The notes: generated from the sequence alone by a model not told the origin. Positions 1 to 8,245 are shown, counted from the stretch's first letter. The stretch is 53,313 nucleotides of DNA from an uncultured Candidatus Melainabacteria bacterium (GCA_934757245.1 CAKVLH010000013.1:1-53313), one strand, 5' to 3'. Program-made: numbers and translations.

Positions 1-1
1 A

Positions 2-811
2 GGAGATAAAAAATATTTTGTCGATGCTTATAAATCAACTCCGCAAATACCTTCGACCACAGCTTGGGGTGTGTTTTTGAGAGTGCATGATGAATTAACG
101 TTAGAAATGATTGACCCCGATACACGAGAAATAATCTATAATGCACTTGCTCCTAAAGGTGCTGAATTTAGAAAAGGACTCGGTGTAAGCGGACGATTGG
201 CAAATTTTCTTGACAACAATCCTGACAGAATAGAAATGGCGTTTTCTATTTTGATGTCCATGCCCGGAATTCCAATAGTTTATTATGGGGATGAAGTTGG
301 CGTAAGAAATAATTTTGAAAACGCAAAAAAGAGCGAAAAAGAAAGAATTGAACGCCACAAATCAAGCAAGTTCAAATTGTTAAGCTATTTTGACAGTCGT
401 GATATAAATAGAGGGGCTGTTCCTGCAAAATTATTCTACGGTTCATCCAAAGATTATTATACATTTAACAGCAAAGTCTATAAAAAGGTTAAAAATCTTA
501 TTGCGCTCAGAAAAAGTTTACCTTCTATGTCAAAAGGCGATTTTACATTGCTAAAAACGGCATCACCACATAATTTTGCATATATAAGAAGCTACAAAGA
601 TGAAAAGATTTTGGTTATAAATAATTTATCATCAGAAAAACTTGTTGCCGAAATCACTATTCCGGTGGATGTTGTTTTAAAATCAGATGGTCATATTGAT
701 CACTTCCAAAATCTTGTAAATGGTGATGATGTGAGTGTTAATGTGTCTTTAAAGAATAGAACAATGCATTTGAGGATTGCTCCTTATGGAGTTGTGTGGC
801 TGAAGCTTTAA
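2..811 (+). CDS. GH13 trehalose synthase / alpha-amylase family enzyme, C-terminal part (5' end outside window)
   Basis: The reading frame is open from base 2 with no start, so the gene enters from the left and only about 269 C-terminal residues are visible. They cover the end of a GH13 (beta/alpha)8 barrel and the beta-sandwich C domain. The block FLRVHDELTLEM matches conserved region IV, which carries the third catalytic Asp and its His partner, and resembles the FLRNHDELTLEM block of trehalose synthase (TreS, GH13_16). PGIPIVYYGDEVG is the usual downstream GH13 signature. TreS interconverts maltose and trehalose. The Asn normally before His-Asp is Val here, so substrate preference may differ; another GH13 glucosidase or transglucosidase is possible. 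A hairpin at 827-845 follows the stop codon. Confidence 0.8.
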   Translation, partial: GDKKYFVDAYKSTPQIPSTTAWGVFLRVHDELTLEMIDPDTREIIYNALAPKGAEFRKGLGVSGRLANFLDNNPDRIEMAFSILMSMPGIPIVYYGDEVGVRNNFENAKKSEKERIERHKSSKFKLLSYFDSRDINRGAVPAKLFYGSSKDYYTFNSKVYKKVKNLIALRKSLPSMSKGDFTLLKTASPHNFAYIRSYKDEKILVINNLSSEKLVAEITIPVDVVLKSDGHIDHFQNLVNGDDVSVNVSLKNRTMHLRIAPYGVVWLKL

Positions 812-826
812 GAATTTAAGATTGAT

Positions 827-845
827 GTCGGGCTGAAAGCCCAAC
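827..845. repeat. Short GGGCT/AGCCC hairpin, copy 1 (also terminator-like)
   Basis: GTCGGGCT, GAA loop, AGCCCAAC. It lies between two convergent genes and may end both transcripts. A near-identical hairpin at 6633-6651 lies upstream of the DXS-like gene, so this is a small dispersed repeat and not only a local terminator. Confidence 0.55.
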
Positions 846-850
846 AAAAA

Positions 851-1498
851 CTAATTACTTTTTCCGGCTCTATAACCGCAATAAGAATAAATCAAAGGCA
901 AAAATGATTCTAAATGTAATTTATCGGCACAAGGAAATTTTGCCAAAACCAAAGCACCAACAGCGTCATCTACGTTTGCAACACAATCAAGCAATGTCAG
1001 TTTTCTATCCGGTTGTTTGTCATGCGGATCAGAAATAACATTTGATAAAGAAGCTGCACCATACATTCCAACTAGTAATCCGCCCAACATTGCCGAAATT
1101 TTTCCAAAAGTATTATTAAAATGCTTGCTACCTTCCGCTAATTTTAAACATCCGCCTGCAATCCAAGTCGGTATTGAAGCATTAAAAAATTGAAATAAAC
1201 CTTCTTTTAGTTTATTTTGATTTGTTGTTTTATTTTCACCAATCATACCAACGGCAACACTTCCTGCGATAGAAGTTGCGGATAGTGTAATCATATCAGA
1301 CAAATTGTAATTTAATTTTAAAGGATTTTTAATTTTACGTTTTTTCATCATAACAGCCATTGGAATTGCAGTTCCTATAACTGCACCAAAGCCGGCTTTT
1401 AACTTGTCATCAAGCGTAATATCACGCTCATTAGCTTTATGACGCAACGCGGATAGTTGTTGGTTGAAACTCAAATTGTTGGATACACGACTAATCAT
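851..1498 (-). CDS. Hypothetical small-residue-rich, membrane-associated protein, 215 aa
   Basis: I do not recognise this family. The protein has a polar N-terminus of about 30 residues, then several Gly/Ala/Ser-rich hydrophobic stretches (roughly residues 33-52, 70-87, 108-120, 134-158 and 175-187) separated by basic or polar linkers. This suggests a protein that inserts into or packs on membranes with weak hydrophobic helices. No catalytic motif is visible. It is transcribed leftwards from 1498 and converges on the GH13 gene. A terminator at 1565-1602 separates it from the restriction-modification gene upstream, so it is probably transcribed alone. Confidence 0.6.
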   Translation of the reverse strand: MISRVSNNLSFNQQLSALRHKANERDITLDDKLKAGFGAVIGTAIPMAVMMKKRKIKNPLKLNYNLSDMITLSATSIAGSVAVGMIGENKTTNQNKLKEGLFQFFNASIPTWIAGGCLKLAEGSKHFNNTFGKISAMLGGLLVGMYGAASLSNVISDPHDKQPDRKLTLLDCVANVDDAVGALVLAKFPCADKLHLESFLPLIYSYCGYRAGKSN

Positions 1499-1564
1499 AA
1501 TTTACCTTAAATACATATTATCTAGAAAACAGTTTAAATGCAAATTAATAATAATTATTATTGC

Positions 1565-1602
1565 AAAAAAGCGTACGCTTCAATTGAAACGTACGCTTTT
1601 TT
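1565..1602. terminator. Perfect 13-bp hairpin terminator (bidirectional)
   Basis: AAAAAAGCGTACG and CGTACGCTTTTTT pair perfectly around a 12-nt loop; the A and T runs make it work on either strand. It ends leftward transcripts from the restriction-modification gene. Because the inverted repeats at 1609-1640 and 4815-4846 enclose that gene, this may originally have been the terminator of the DXS-like gene. Confidence 0.85.
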
Positions 1603-1608
1603 ATTAAT

Positions 1609-1640
1609 TAATTATGGTAACTATATACAAAGTTATAGTA
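1609..1640 (+). repeat. Left 32-bp inverted repeat of the restriction-modification unit
   Basis: Matches the reverse complement of 4815-4846 at 30 of 32 positions. Mismatches are at 1615 and 1636. The outer TAATTA is itself palindromic, so part of it could be target sequence and not element end. Confidence 0.8.
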
Positions 1641-1696
1641 GAAACAATATGTATTACAATTTGTATCCTATTAAATTTTTAATGGGAAATTTATAA

Positions 1697-4540
1697 TTAT
1701 AAATTACTACTGAATGGCAATGATTTAATGTACTCTTCCATAAATTGCCAATCGGGATTAGAATTATCATCAACAGGAAGTTTGATTTTTGTCTTAAGCA
1801 ATTGTTCATTAACAGCCCATTTTCTACCGCCATATGAATATCTTTCGGCTTCTAATTGCAAAATTGGTATAAGAAACATTGCAATATAAGGAGTTAGTGT
1901 AATTTTAGCAGTCTCTATTGTTACAATTTTTTCACTTGCAAAAAACGGTTGAGCTTGGTAGAAAGAAGCACCTATACTTCCATCATATGCCAAAGATATT
2001 AAATTCCCCTCACGATTGCAAACATCTTTATAGGCAGTAATTCCATTATTATCGGTTGAGGTACTTATATACGGAATATCACCATCGCCCAAATCTTTTA
2101 AATATACTCCTGCCTCACCTCTTTCTATGATAAAGTAATCAGTATTCCCGAGACAAAATTGTTCCCAACTTCTATCTTTCAATGATATATTTACTTGTTT
2201 GTTTATTCCAGCATATTTATCATTAAACATTTGAACTATATCATCATCCATATACCAATATTCATCTAATTCTTCATATTCATTTTTAAATTTAAATAAA
2301 CAGTATTTTTTTAAGTTTATTTCAAAATGTTTTTGCTTTAGTTTTGAGTAGTCTGTTTTTATGTATGCTTCTGCTAATGTTTCATTTGTTAGTTTGGGTA
2401 ATTTTTTTCTGACCCATAAAGTTTCATTAGGATCTGCGCTTCCATCAATTTCATTCATCCACTCATTATGAATAGCTGCCCATAAAGGGGTTTCCTTTCT
2501 TCCGTTATGTGGAATAACTTTAAAACCATCTTCAATCCAACGACCAAAGAATACGGATTTACTTAAATCATGTGGTTCATGTGCCCTAAATACCATAATT
2601 GCGGTTGCGACGCCAACATTGCTTTCTTTAAAGAGATTTGCAGGCATAGACATACATGCTAATAGTGTATGATGTTGTAATATGCTTTTTCTTAAACTTT
2701 TGCCACTATTACCTGCACATGACATTGGAACAATAGCAATACCAATCCCTCCTTTTTTTAAATAGTATAGCATACTTGCAATAAAGTCCAATTCAGATTG
2801 TCCTTTTTGTAAAAGAATTTCGGCATTTATTTCGTGTCCGTCTATTTTCTCAGGATAATTAACTTTTGATAAATCATCATTTTTAGATAAACTATATGGA
2901 GGGTTTATAAAACCATAATCTATATCCCCATACTCTTTGATTGCATCTGCTAATTTTACCTGCTTGCCTTCTTTCGAATATGTACATCCCTTTTTATCAG
3001 TTGAAGCATATGAATCAGACAATAAGGAAGAGCAATTAAACAAATTTGATTTCCCGTCACCATGAAAACGCATATTAGCATATGCCAATGAATACATAGA
3101 TGAATTTGCTTCAACCCCAATCAAACTTTCTATTTGTGCTATTCCTATTCTTGTCTTTTTGATTTCATCCGTAACATCACTGTTTTCAATGTTAGATTTA
3201 ATTCTATTAAGTGCAGCAATTAAAAACGCACCTGTTCCACAGCAGGTATCAATAATTTTTGTCTTTTCTGTTAATTTACCACCAAATTTTTCAGCAATAT
3301 CACAAAATAATTCAGTAATATGTCTAGGTGTGAGCACTATACCTTTTTCCTTTGCATTACCCTTTGTAAATCGTAAGAATGTTGTATAAAATTCACCCAT
3401 AACATCAATACTTTTATAATTTTCAACAGATTCGATCACATTTAAATATAAAGAATACAAACAAGCAGATAAAACGGTACTACCATTTTTAAAATCTTGA
3501 CCATTATTTTTAGGTGTATTTAATAAATCGTCTATATCTAACAATTTTTTATAGTATTTTTTTAAGGCAATTCTTTTCCCTTCAGGTATTTCATCAATAT
3601 CAAAAATACCTTCTTTATAATCATACAATCCTTTTGTCCCATATCCATTTAATGCTCTATTTACGAGTTCGATAACATTTTCACCAAGACTATCTTCTAC
3701 TGATTCTATATCTTTTTTTTGAATTTTTTTACTTGCTAATAGCCTTGCTTTATAAACATCACTCTCAATCAGCTTTCTTAAATCGGATTCTTTGTTTGTT
3801 AATGCCAAAATAAGACAAGAAATAAAACCTGCTTTATCATTATCTTCGATTCCATTATTTCTTAAAAAATTTGAGCATGTTACTGTATAACTTCGTAAGG
3901 CTTTCTTTATATCTTCTTCTGTTCTATCTCTACCTAATTTTCTATTTGCAGTTTCTATATAACTATCTATGCTTACTAAACAATCTTTTAATGTGTTATT
4001 TTCTAATAGTTTAATTTCTGAGATACAACCACTAGATATTCTATTGTTACCTAATTTGCTTGCGATTTTTGGCAAAACAAAAGAGGTAACCTTTGAATCC
4101 TCTTGTAAAACTCCTGAAACAGCAATGGCGATTACATTATACATATCATTTAACTGTGAGGCATACCATAAAGCTCCGTCAACAGCATAATCTTTTGTAT
4201 CCTTTTCTGTACAATTTTCACTACCAAAAACGATATTTCTATAATCATTTACATCCTCAAAACGGCTGTGTTTATTAACGTCTTCCTTGCATTCTATTAC
4301 AATAATAGTATCACAATTCCTTTTAATAACAACAAAATCCGGAGTACCTTGATTTTTGCCACTTTGTGATTTACTTGCTTTTGAGAATTTTTCCCTTAAA
4401 AAATTGTCTTTTGTTCCTTCATAACTATTTTCTTTGTAAAATACAATTTCATTTTCTTCTATATTTTGGTGTTTGGGATAACCATCAAGAGAGCATAATT
4501 TTGTTATAACTAATCCTTTTGTCTTTTCTTCACTAGCCAT
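1697..4540 (-). CDS. Type IIG-like restriction-modification enzyme (nuclease + N6-adenine methylase + specificity domain)
   Basis: One chain combines a PD-(D/E)xK nuclease, a gamma-class N6-adenine methylase and a target-recognition region, as in type IIG enzymes. Counting from the upstream TTG at 4546, TPDF with D70 and ECK at 85-87 give the nuclease core. The methylase has DTCCGTG at 433-439 (SAM motif I) and NPPY at 548-551 (motif IV). The C-terminal ~200 residues resemble a HsdS-type half-subunit (GDIPYIST, GSIGASFY, RKWAVNEQLL). I place the start at the ATG at 4540 because GGAGAG sits about 9 nt upstream; the TTG at 4546 is too close to it. The gene stands alone, without separate HsdR or HsdS, inside inverted repeats, and looks horizontally acquired. 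All key motifs are intact, so it is probably active. Confidence 0.85.
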   Translation of the reverse strand: MASEEKTKGLVITKLCSLDGYPKHQNIEENEIVFYKENSYEGTKDNFLREKFSKASKSQSGKNQGTPDFVVIKRNCDTIIVIECKEDVNKHSRFEDVNDYRNIVFGSENCTEKDTKDYAVDGALWYASQLNDMYNVIAIAVSGVLQEDSKVTSFVLPKIASKLGNNRISSGCISEIKLLENNTLKDCLVSIDSYIETANRKLGRDRTEEDIKKALRSYTVTCSNFLRNNGIEDNDKAGFISCLILALTNKESDLRKLIESDVYKARLLASKKIQKKDIESVEDSLGENVIELVNRALNGYGTKGLYDYKEGIFDIDEIPEGKRIALKKYYKKLLDIDDLLNTPKNNGQDFKNGSTVLSACLYSLYLNVIESVENYKSIDVMGEFYTTFLRFTKGNAKEKGIVLTPRHITELFCDIAEKFGGKLTEKTKIIDTCCGTGAFLIAALNRIKSNIENSDVTDEIKKTRIGIAQIESLIGVEANSSMYSLAYANMRFHGDGKSNLFNCSSLLSDSYASTDKKGCTYSKEGKQVKLADAIKEYGDIDYGFINPPYSLSKNDDLSKVNYPEKIDGHEINAEILLQKGQSELDFIASMLYYLKKGGIGIAIVPMSCAGNSGKSLRKSILQHHTLLACMSMPANLFKESNVGVATAIMVFRAHEPHDLSKSVFFGRWIEDGFKVIPHNGRKETPLWAAIHNEWMNEIDGSADPNETLWVRKKLPKLTNETLAEAYIKTDYSKLKQKHFEINLKKYCLFKFKNEYEELDEYWYMDDDIVQMFNDKYAGINKQVNISLKDRSWEQFCLGNTDYFIIERGEAGVYLKDLGDGDIPYISTSTDNNGITAYKDVCNREGNLISLAYDGSIGASFYQAQPFFASEKIVTIETAKITLTPYIAMFLIPILQLEAERYSYGGRKWAVNEQLLKTKIKLPVDDNSNPDWQFMEEYIKSLPFSSNL

Positions 4541-4546
4541 TAACAA

Positions 4547-4814
4547 ATCTCTCCATTGAATTTGTTGAATAATTTTTTAGAAAGTACTCCACTACAACCA
4601 TACAAATATTCTGGTTTTGGTTCATAAAATTTCCTCCCAACTAAAGTATATTTACTTATATTTTAATTAAAAAATCGGCATTTGTAAAATTAATGAATTT
4701 TTGTAACTTTTATTATCTTATGAGCGCAGATATATATGCATTTTGTATTACTACTTCTTTTAGTAGAGTTCATTTATATAAGAATTGTACTGATTATTTT
4801 TAAGAATTTTTAGT
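4547..4814. other. Upstream region of the restriction-modification gene
   Basis: About 270 bp of AT-rich DNA between the gene start and the right inverted repeat. The GGAGAG ribosome site lies next to the gene. Several TATA-like boxes are present, but none pairs convincingly with a -35 box. I see no second gene or control (C) protein here. Confidence 0.5.
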
Positions 4815-4846
4815 TACTGTAACTTTGTATATAGTTACCTTAATTA
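4815..4846 (-). repeat. Right 32-bp inverted repeat of the restriction-modification unit
   Basis: Inverted partner of 1609-1640. Its core reads GTAACT, 8 nt, AGTTAC, a perfect 6-bp dyad. It ends 3 bp from the TAG stop of the DXS-like gene, so that gene has no terminator of its own before the unit. Confidence 0.8.
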
Positions 4847-4848
4847 TT

Positions 4849-6612
4849 CTATAAACAGGCTTTAATGTCTTCAACAATTAATTCCGGCGTCAAATGATAA
4901 CGTGTATAAAGTTCTTCAACAGAAGCTCTATCAGTAAATTCTTTTTTAGCACCAAAATTTAAAACTTTCATTTCAGAATTGCCGAAGTATCTGGCGATTT
5001 TTTCACCGAAACCACCATCTAAAACACCGTCTTCTAGTGTGATTACAACCTTATGATTAGCTTTCAAGTCTTCCATAAGTTCTTTATCAACGCCGGTTAT
5101 AAATTTAGGATTAATCAAAGTTGCTTCGATTCCCAGTTTCTCATTTAGTAAAGCTTTAACTTTTTTGCCTAAGTGGAAGAAATTACCAAGACCCAAGATT
5201 GCAACTTCTGAACCGCTTTCAGCAACTTGATATTTGTTCAAAATTGAATAATCAGTTTTATCTTCAATTCCGCTAGAGTGAACTTCGCCGAATGGAACTC
5301 TGATTGCAACAGGTCTGTCTTTTTGTTCAACTGACCAATCAAGCATTTTTATGTATTCTTCTTTACAAGTTGGTGCAAGATAAACCATATTTGGAATGTT
5401 ACTGATAAGCGGAATATCAAAAATCGTTAAGTGCGTAGCATCCATGCCGGTAATTGCCCCCCAGAATACAAGGATTGTTGCCGGACTATTATTCAACGCT
5501 AAATCTTGTGATAATTGGTCATAAGTTCTTTGTACAAAAGAACTCATGACGCCCAAAATTGGCTTGCCTCCATTTTTTGCAATACCTGAAATGAAAGCAA
5601 TTGCGTGTTCTTCAGCAATACCAACATCTGTATAATGAATTCCGGCTTTATCTCTAAATGCTGGCGTGAAGCCTGATACAGCAGGTGTTGCAGGAGAAAT
5701 CGCAATTACGGTATTGTCTTCATTATATTTGTTTTCTATATAATCTGCTGTAATAGAACCATAATCTTCTGTTTTAGAATTTTGCGTGATATTATCTTTT
5801 TTGTCTAAAGTTCCCGGTAAAATCCAATGATATTTTTCTTTATCAAGTTCAGCAGCTTCAAATCCCTTACCTTTTATTGTGCGTAAATGAATTAAAATCG
5901 GATGATTTGAATCTTTGACTTTATTGAACAAATCAATCATTGCTTGAATATCATGACCATCATTTAAATAATGATATTCAAATCCCAAAGCTTTAAAGAA
6001 GTTACATTCAGCTTCGCCATTTGTATCTCTCAAAAGTTTTAAATTTCCGTATAAACCGCCTTCATTTTTTGCAATAGACATGTCATTGTCATTTACGATA
6101 ACAATAATATTGCTTCCTAAAACGGCTGCATTATCTAAGCCTTCAAACGCTTCACCACCGCTTAATGAGCCATCACCGATAATTGCAACGATATTTTCTT
6201 TTCCACCTCTTAAATCTCTACCTTTCGCAAGACCGGTTGCCAAACTTACAGATGTTGAAGTGTGCCCAACTTTAAATAAGTCGTGTGCGCTTTCTTCCGG
6301 AGCGGTGTAGCCTGTGTATTTCATGTAGTTTTCAGGATTTGTAAAACCTTCTTTTCTACCGGTCAAAATTTTATGCGGATAACATTGGTGCGAAACATCA
6401 AAAACAAGTTTATCGATAGGAGAATTGAACACGTAATGCAAAGCAATAGTTGCTTCCACAAATCCTAAATTTGGGGCTAAGTGTCCGCCTATAGCATTTA
6501 CTTTTTTTATGATAAGTTCACGCATTTCTGCAGAAAGAGTATTCATCTCATCTATGCTTAATCCCCTTAAATCCGCTGGACTGTTAACTTTGTCTAAAAT
6601 TTTTGTTTCCAT
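4849..6612 (-). CDS. DXS-like thiamine-diphosphate transketolase-family enzyme, 587 aa
   Basis: The whole protein aligns with 1-deoxy-D-xylulose-5-phosphate synthase (pyruvate + glyceraldehyde-3-P to DXP, isoprenoid and thiamine precursor). Visible landmarks are GGH (His44), HQCYPHKILTGR near 75-86, the ThDP motif GDG (147-149) with NDND near 174-177, IAEEH (Glu334), and Tyr364, Asp391, His394. It is shorter than E. coli DXS (620 aa), mainly in the linker after the ThDP motif. By eye, the substrate-phosphate arginines R420 and R478 of E. coli DXS are Trp384 and Phe441 here. The protein may therefore be a transketolase-like enzyme with a non-phosphorylated acceptor and not a true DXS. AAGGA precedes the ATG. 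Confidence 0.75.
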   Translation of the reverse strand: METKILDKVNSPADLRGLSIDEMNTLSAEMRELIIKKVNAIGGHLAPNLGFVEATIALHYVFNSPIDKLVFDVSHQCYPHKILTGRKEGFTNPENYMKYTGYTAPEESAHDLFKVGHTSTSVSLATGLAKGRDLRGGKENIVAIIGDGSLSGGEAFEGLDNAAVLGSNIIVIVNDNDMSIAKNEGGLYGNLKLLRDTNGEAECNFFKALGFEYHYLNDGHDIQAMIDLFNKVKDSNHPILIHLRTIKGKGFEAAELDKEKYHWILPGTLDKKDNITQNSKTEDYGSITADYIENKYNEDNTVIAISPATPAVSGFTPAFRDKAGIHYTDVGIAEEHAIAFISGIAKNGGKPILGVMSSFVQRTYDQLSQDLALNNSPATILVFWGAITGMDATHLTIFDIPLISNIPNMVYLAPTCKEEYIKMLDWSVEQKDRPVAIRVPFGEVHSSGIEDKTDYSILNKYQVAESGSEVAILGLGNFFHLGKKVKALLNEKLGIEATLINPKFITGVDKELMEDLKANHKVVITLEDGVLDGGFGEKIARYFGNSEMKVLNFGAKKEFTDRASVEELYTRYHLTPELIVEDIKACL

Positions 6613-6632
6613 GCCTATTCCTTTCTGATAAT

Positions 6633-6651
6633 GTTGGGCTAAAAGCCCAAC
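6633..6651. repeat. Short GGGCT/AGCCC hairpin, copy 2
   Basis: GTTGGGCT, AAA loop, AGCCCAAC: a perfect 8-bp stem in the probable 5' leader of the DXS-like gene, about 20 bp before its start codon. It matches the hairpin at 827-845. Confidence 0.6.
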
Positions 6652-6822
6652 TTACTCTCTATGCTCTCTTGTAGATAGATATGATTATATTCAATATTAT
6701 TATAATACAACTTGAGAGCAACTATCAGTCAAGAGTTAAAAGATAAACCATTGATTATTGCTTGTAAGAATTAAAAACCTAGCCTAATGACATTTCTTTT
6801 GGGTTAGTATAAAATAGTTTTT

Positions 6823-7155
6823 GTGAAAAATCTTTTTCGAATATTCTTTATATTTTTGTGTTTTCTATTTCTCCAAGGAATGGCTCCGAAAGTTGCGCAA
6901 ATCAGCGTAGATACACAAAATTATATTCAAAATGATTACCAACACATTGTTCTGGTTGCACAAAATTCCACGCAAAATATAATTGCGAATACTCAAGCAA
7001 ATGATGATTCAAGTATTATTGCCGGTGAACATGTCGCAACGCAACAAAATCAGAATACTCTTTTATTAGAATCTAACAAACCTCTTAATACAAGAGGATT
7101 CATTCATAATTTATCGACCAACTTAAAAAACGAAATCTCTATTCGCGCACCATAG
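6823..7155 (+). CDS. Small secreted protein of unknown function, 110 aa
   Basis: The start is GTG. The N-terminus is a clear Sec signal (basic MKNLFR, then a Phe/Leu-rich core to about residue 19, cleavage probably near MAPKVA). The mature part of about 85 residues is rich in Gln, Asn and Ser, has no Cys, and shows no domain I recognise. A TATAAAAT box at 6808-6815 lies only 7 nt before GTG, so the message may be leaderless. A weak hairpin follows at 7215-7244. It is probably a periplasmic or surface peptide. Confidence 0.6.
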   Translation: MKNLFRIFFIFLCFLFLQGMAPKVAQISVDTQNYIQNDYQHIVLVAQNSTQNIIANTQANDDSSIIAGEHVATQQNQNTLLLESNKPLNTRGFIHNLSTNLKNEISIRAP

Positions 7156-7214
7156 TGCCTTTTGATAGCAAATAGTGGAGGATTTATAATACCCTCTCAA
7201 GAATTTCTAAATTT

Positions 7215-7244
7215 AAAGGCTTATCAAATATTAATGCCTTTTTA
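7215..7244 (+). terminator. Weak hairpin plus T-run after the small secreted protein
   Basis: AAAGGC pairs with GCCTTT across a 15-nt loop and is followed by Ts. A second small palindrome, TCTCTCC-TAA-GGAGAGA, lies at about 7258-7275 just before the oadG ribosome site. Confidence 0.4.
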
Positions 7245-7303
7245 TTAAGCAATTCTATCTCTCCTAAGGAGAGAATGGCTAAGAAAGAAAAAAGGAGAAA
7301 ACT

Positions 7304-7549
7304 ATGGATATAACGTTACTTAAAGACGGTATTTTTGTAATGATTATTGGAATGGGAACTGTTTTCATCTTCTTGTCAATTATGATTGTGGCAATGAATT
7401 TGAATGGAAAAATCTTGAAAATTGTAAACAAGTATTTTCCGGAAGAAATCCCAGAAGAAAAGAAACCAAACAGAATGACCGCGAAAAGTGAAGATGAAGC
7501 TGTTGCGCTTGCTATTGCTTGCGCAGTAGCAAAATCTCGCGCAATATAA
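7304..7549 (+). CDS. oadG: OadG-family sodium-pump decarboxylase gamma subunit, 81 aa
   Basis: This is a small protein with one N-terminal membrane helix (about residues 9-31, containing GMGTVFIFL) followed by a charged cytoplasmic tail ending AIACAVAKSR. That is the pattern of the gamma/delta subunit of Na+-translocating biotin-dependent decarboxylases. In those complexes the subunit assembles alpha and beta and may bind Zn. AAGGAG precedes the ATG. No alpha, beta or biotin-carrier gene lies nearby, so this is an orphan copy. The next gene starts 10 bp after its stop and is surely cotranscribed. Confidence 0.8.
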   Translation: MDITLLKDGIFVMIIGMGTVFIFLSIMIVAMNLNGKILKIVNKYFPEEIPEEKKPNRMTAKSEDEAVALAIACAVAKSRAI

Positions 7550-7559
7550 GGAGGTTTTT

Positions 7560-7679
7560 ATGGTTAATGAAAATAGTAATTACGAAGAAGCACACGGCTC
7601 AGGCTTAATTAGTACGATTGTATTTATGATAATAGCTGTGGTTGTAATGGTGGCTTTAAGATATTTTTTACATTACTAG
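7560..7679 (+). CDS. 39-aa single-pass membrane protein paired with oadG
   Basis: A perfect AAGGAGG overlapping the end of oadG, with the ATG 5 nt later, supports translation. The peptide has a polar N-terminus (MVNENSNYEEAHGSG) followed by one helix, about residues 16-35, ending RYFLHY. Its size, topology and position recall the tiny extra (epsilon-type) subunits found with some Na+-pumping decarboxylases, but that link is inference. A strong terminator follows. Confidence 0.7.
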   Translation: MVNENSNYEEAHGSGLISTIVFMIIAVVVMVALRYFLHY

Positions 7680-7682
7680 TAG

Positions 7683-7717
7683 AAAAGTGGCACAAAGCTT
7701 TGCTTTGTGCCACTTTT
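7683..7717. terminator. Perfect 15-bp hairpin terminator
   Basis: AAAAGTGGCACAAAG, CTTTG loop, CTTTGTGCCACTTTT. It separates the oadG operon from the convergent RAYT gene and can end both transcripts. RAYT genes are commonly flanked by REP palindromes, so this hairpin may also be a transposase substrate. Confidence 0.85.
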
Positions 7718-7735
7718 AAAATATATAAATTAAAA

Positions 7736-8239
7736 TTAACCTAAATCTAATTTTTTTATTTCATCCTCTGCACAAGTCCAATCCTCATCATACATATTAA
7801 TCATTACAAACTTTTTAAATGATGAATACTGCCAAGCCTTTGGAGAATCTGCACAGGCGTGTTTTACAGGATTATAATGAATATAGTCTAAAAATTTGCG
7901 AAAATCTTTTTGATTTTCAATTTTATTACCTTCAAAGCTTTTTTGCCAAACAACCTTATCTGCAGGTTTATACTTATCATCTAGATTATGTGTAAAATAT
8001 TGCTTAATGTTAGAAACGATTTTTGAAGTATCTTCAACAGGTTCCGGCTTAATAATCATATGGAAGTGATCCGGCAAAATTACACCGGCTACAAAATCAT
8101 AGTTGTAATTTTGTTTTGATTTAATAATCGCAGTTTTTAATAGTCCAACATTATCTATCAATATTGGCTTCATATCTGTCGTTGAAACTGTTATAAAAAC
8201 GGAATTATTGTCTGTACTTAAATGCTTATAGTCTACCAT
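7736..8239 (-). CDS. REP-associated tyrosine transposase (RAYT, Y1/IS200-like), 167 aa
   Basis: The HUH motif appears as LPDHFHMIIKP (about residues 55-65) and the catalytic-tyrosine helix as YIHYNPVKH, both diagnostic of TnpA_REP proteins. These single-strand nucleases bind and cleave REP hairpins and are thought to have spread them, usually as single-copy domesticated genes. All key residues seem present. The promoter box TGATACAAT lies 6 nt upstream of the ATG, so the message is predicted leaderless. The window holds several REP-like families (for example 40487-40523 and 47209-47613) that are candidate substrates. Confidence 0.88.
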   Translation of the reverse strand: MVDYKHLSTDNNSVFITVSTTDMKPILIDNVGLLKTAIIKSKQNYNYDFVAGVILPDHFHMIIKPEPVEDTSKIVSNIKQYFTHNLDDKYKPADKVVWQKSFEGNKIENQKDFRKFLDYIHYNPVKHACADSPKAWQYSSFKKFVMINMYDEDWTCAEDEIKKLDLG

Positions 8240-8245
8240 ACTCTT

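Larger units (their letters stand above)
1609..4846. mobile_element. Candidate mobile or invertible unit: restriction-modification gene between 32-bp inverted repeats
   Basis: The arms at 1609-1640 and 4815-4846 are inverted copies of one 32-bp sequence with 30 matches, including a perfect 20-bp run starting GGTAACTATATAC. The right arm ends 3 bp from the stop codon of the DXS-like gene, and the left arm begins 6 bp from a strong terminator. Each core contains GTAACT-N8-AGTTAC (one mismatch in the left copy), which looks like a pair of recombinase or transposase half-sites. The only gene inside is the restriction-modification gene; there is no recombinase. It could be a non-autonomous transposon-like unit or an invertible cassette. 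Confidence 0.5.

Noticed and set aside
1609..4846. Integrative element with direct att sites
   Set aside because: The flanking repeats are inverted, not direct, and no integrase lies inside; a TTAATTA direct repeat outside is short, AT-rich and palindromic.
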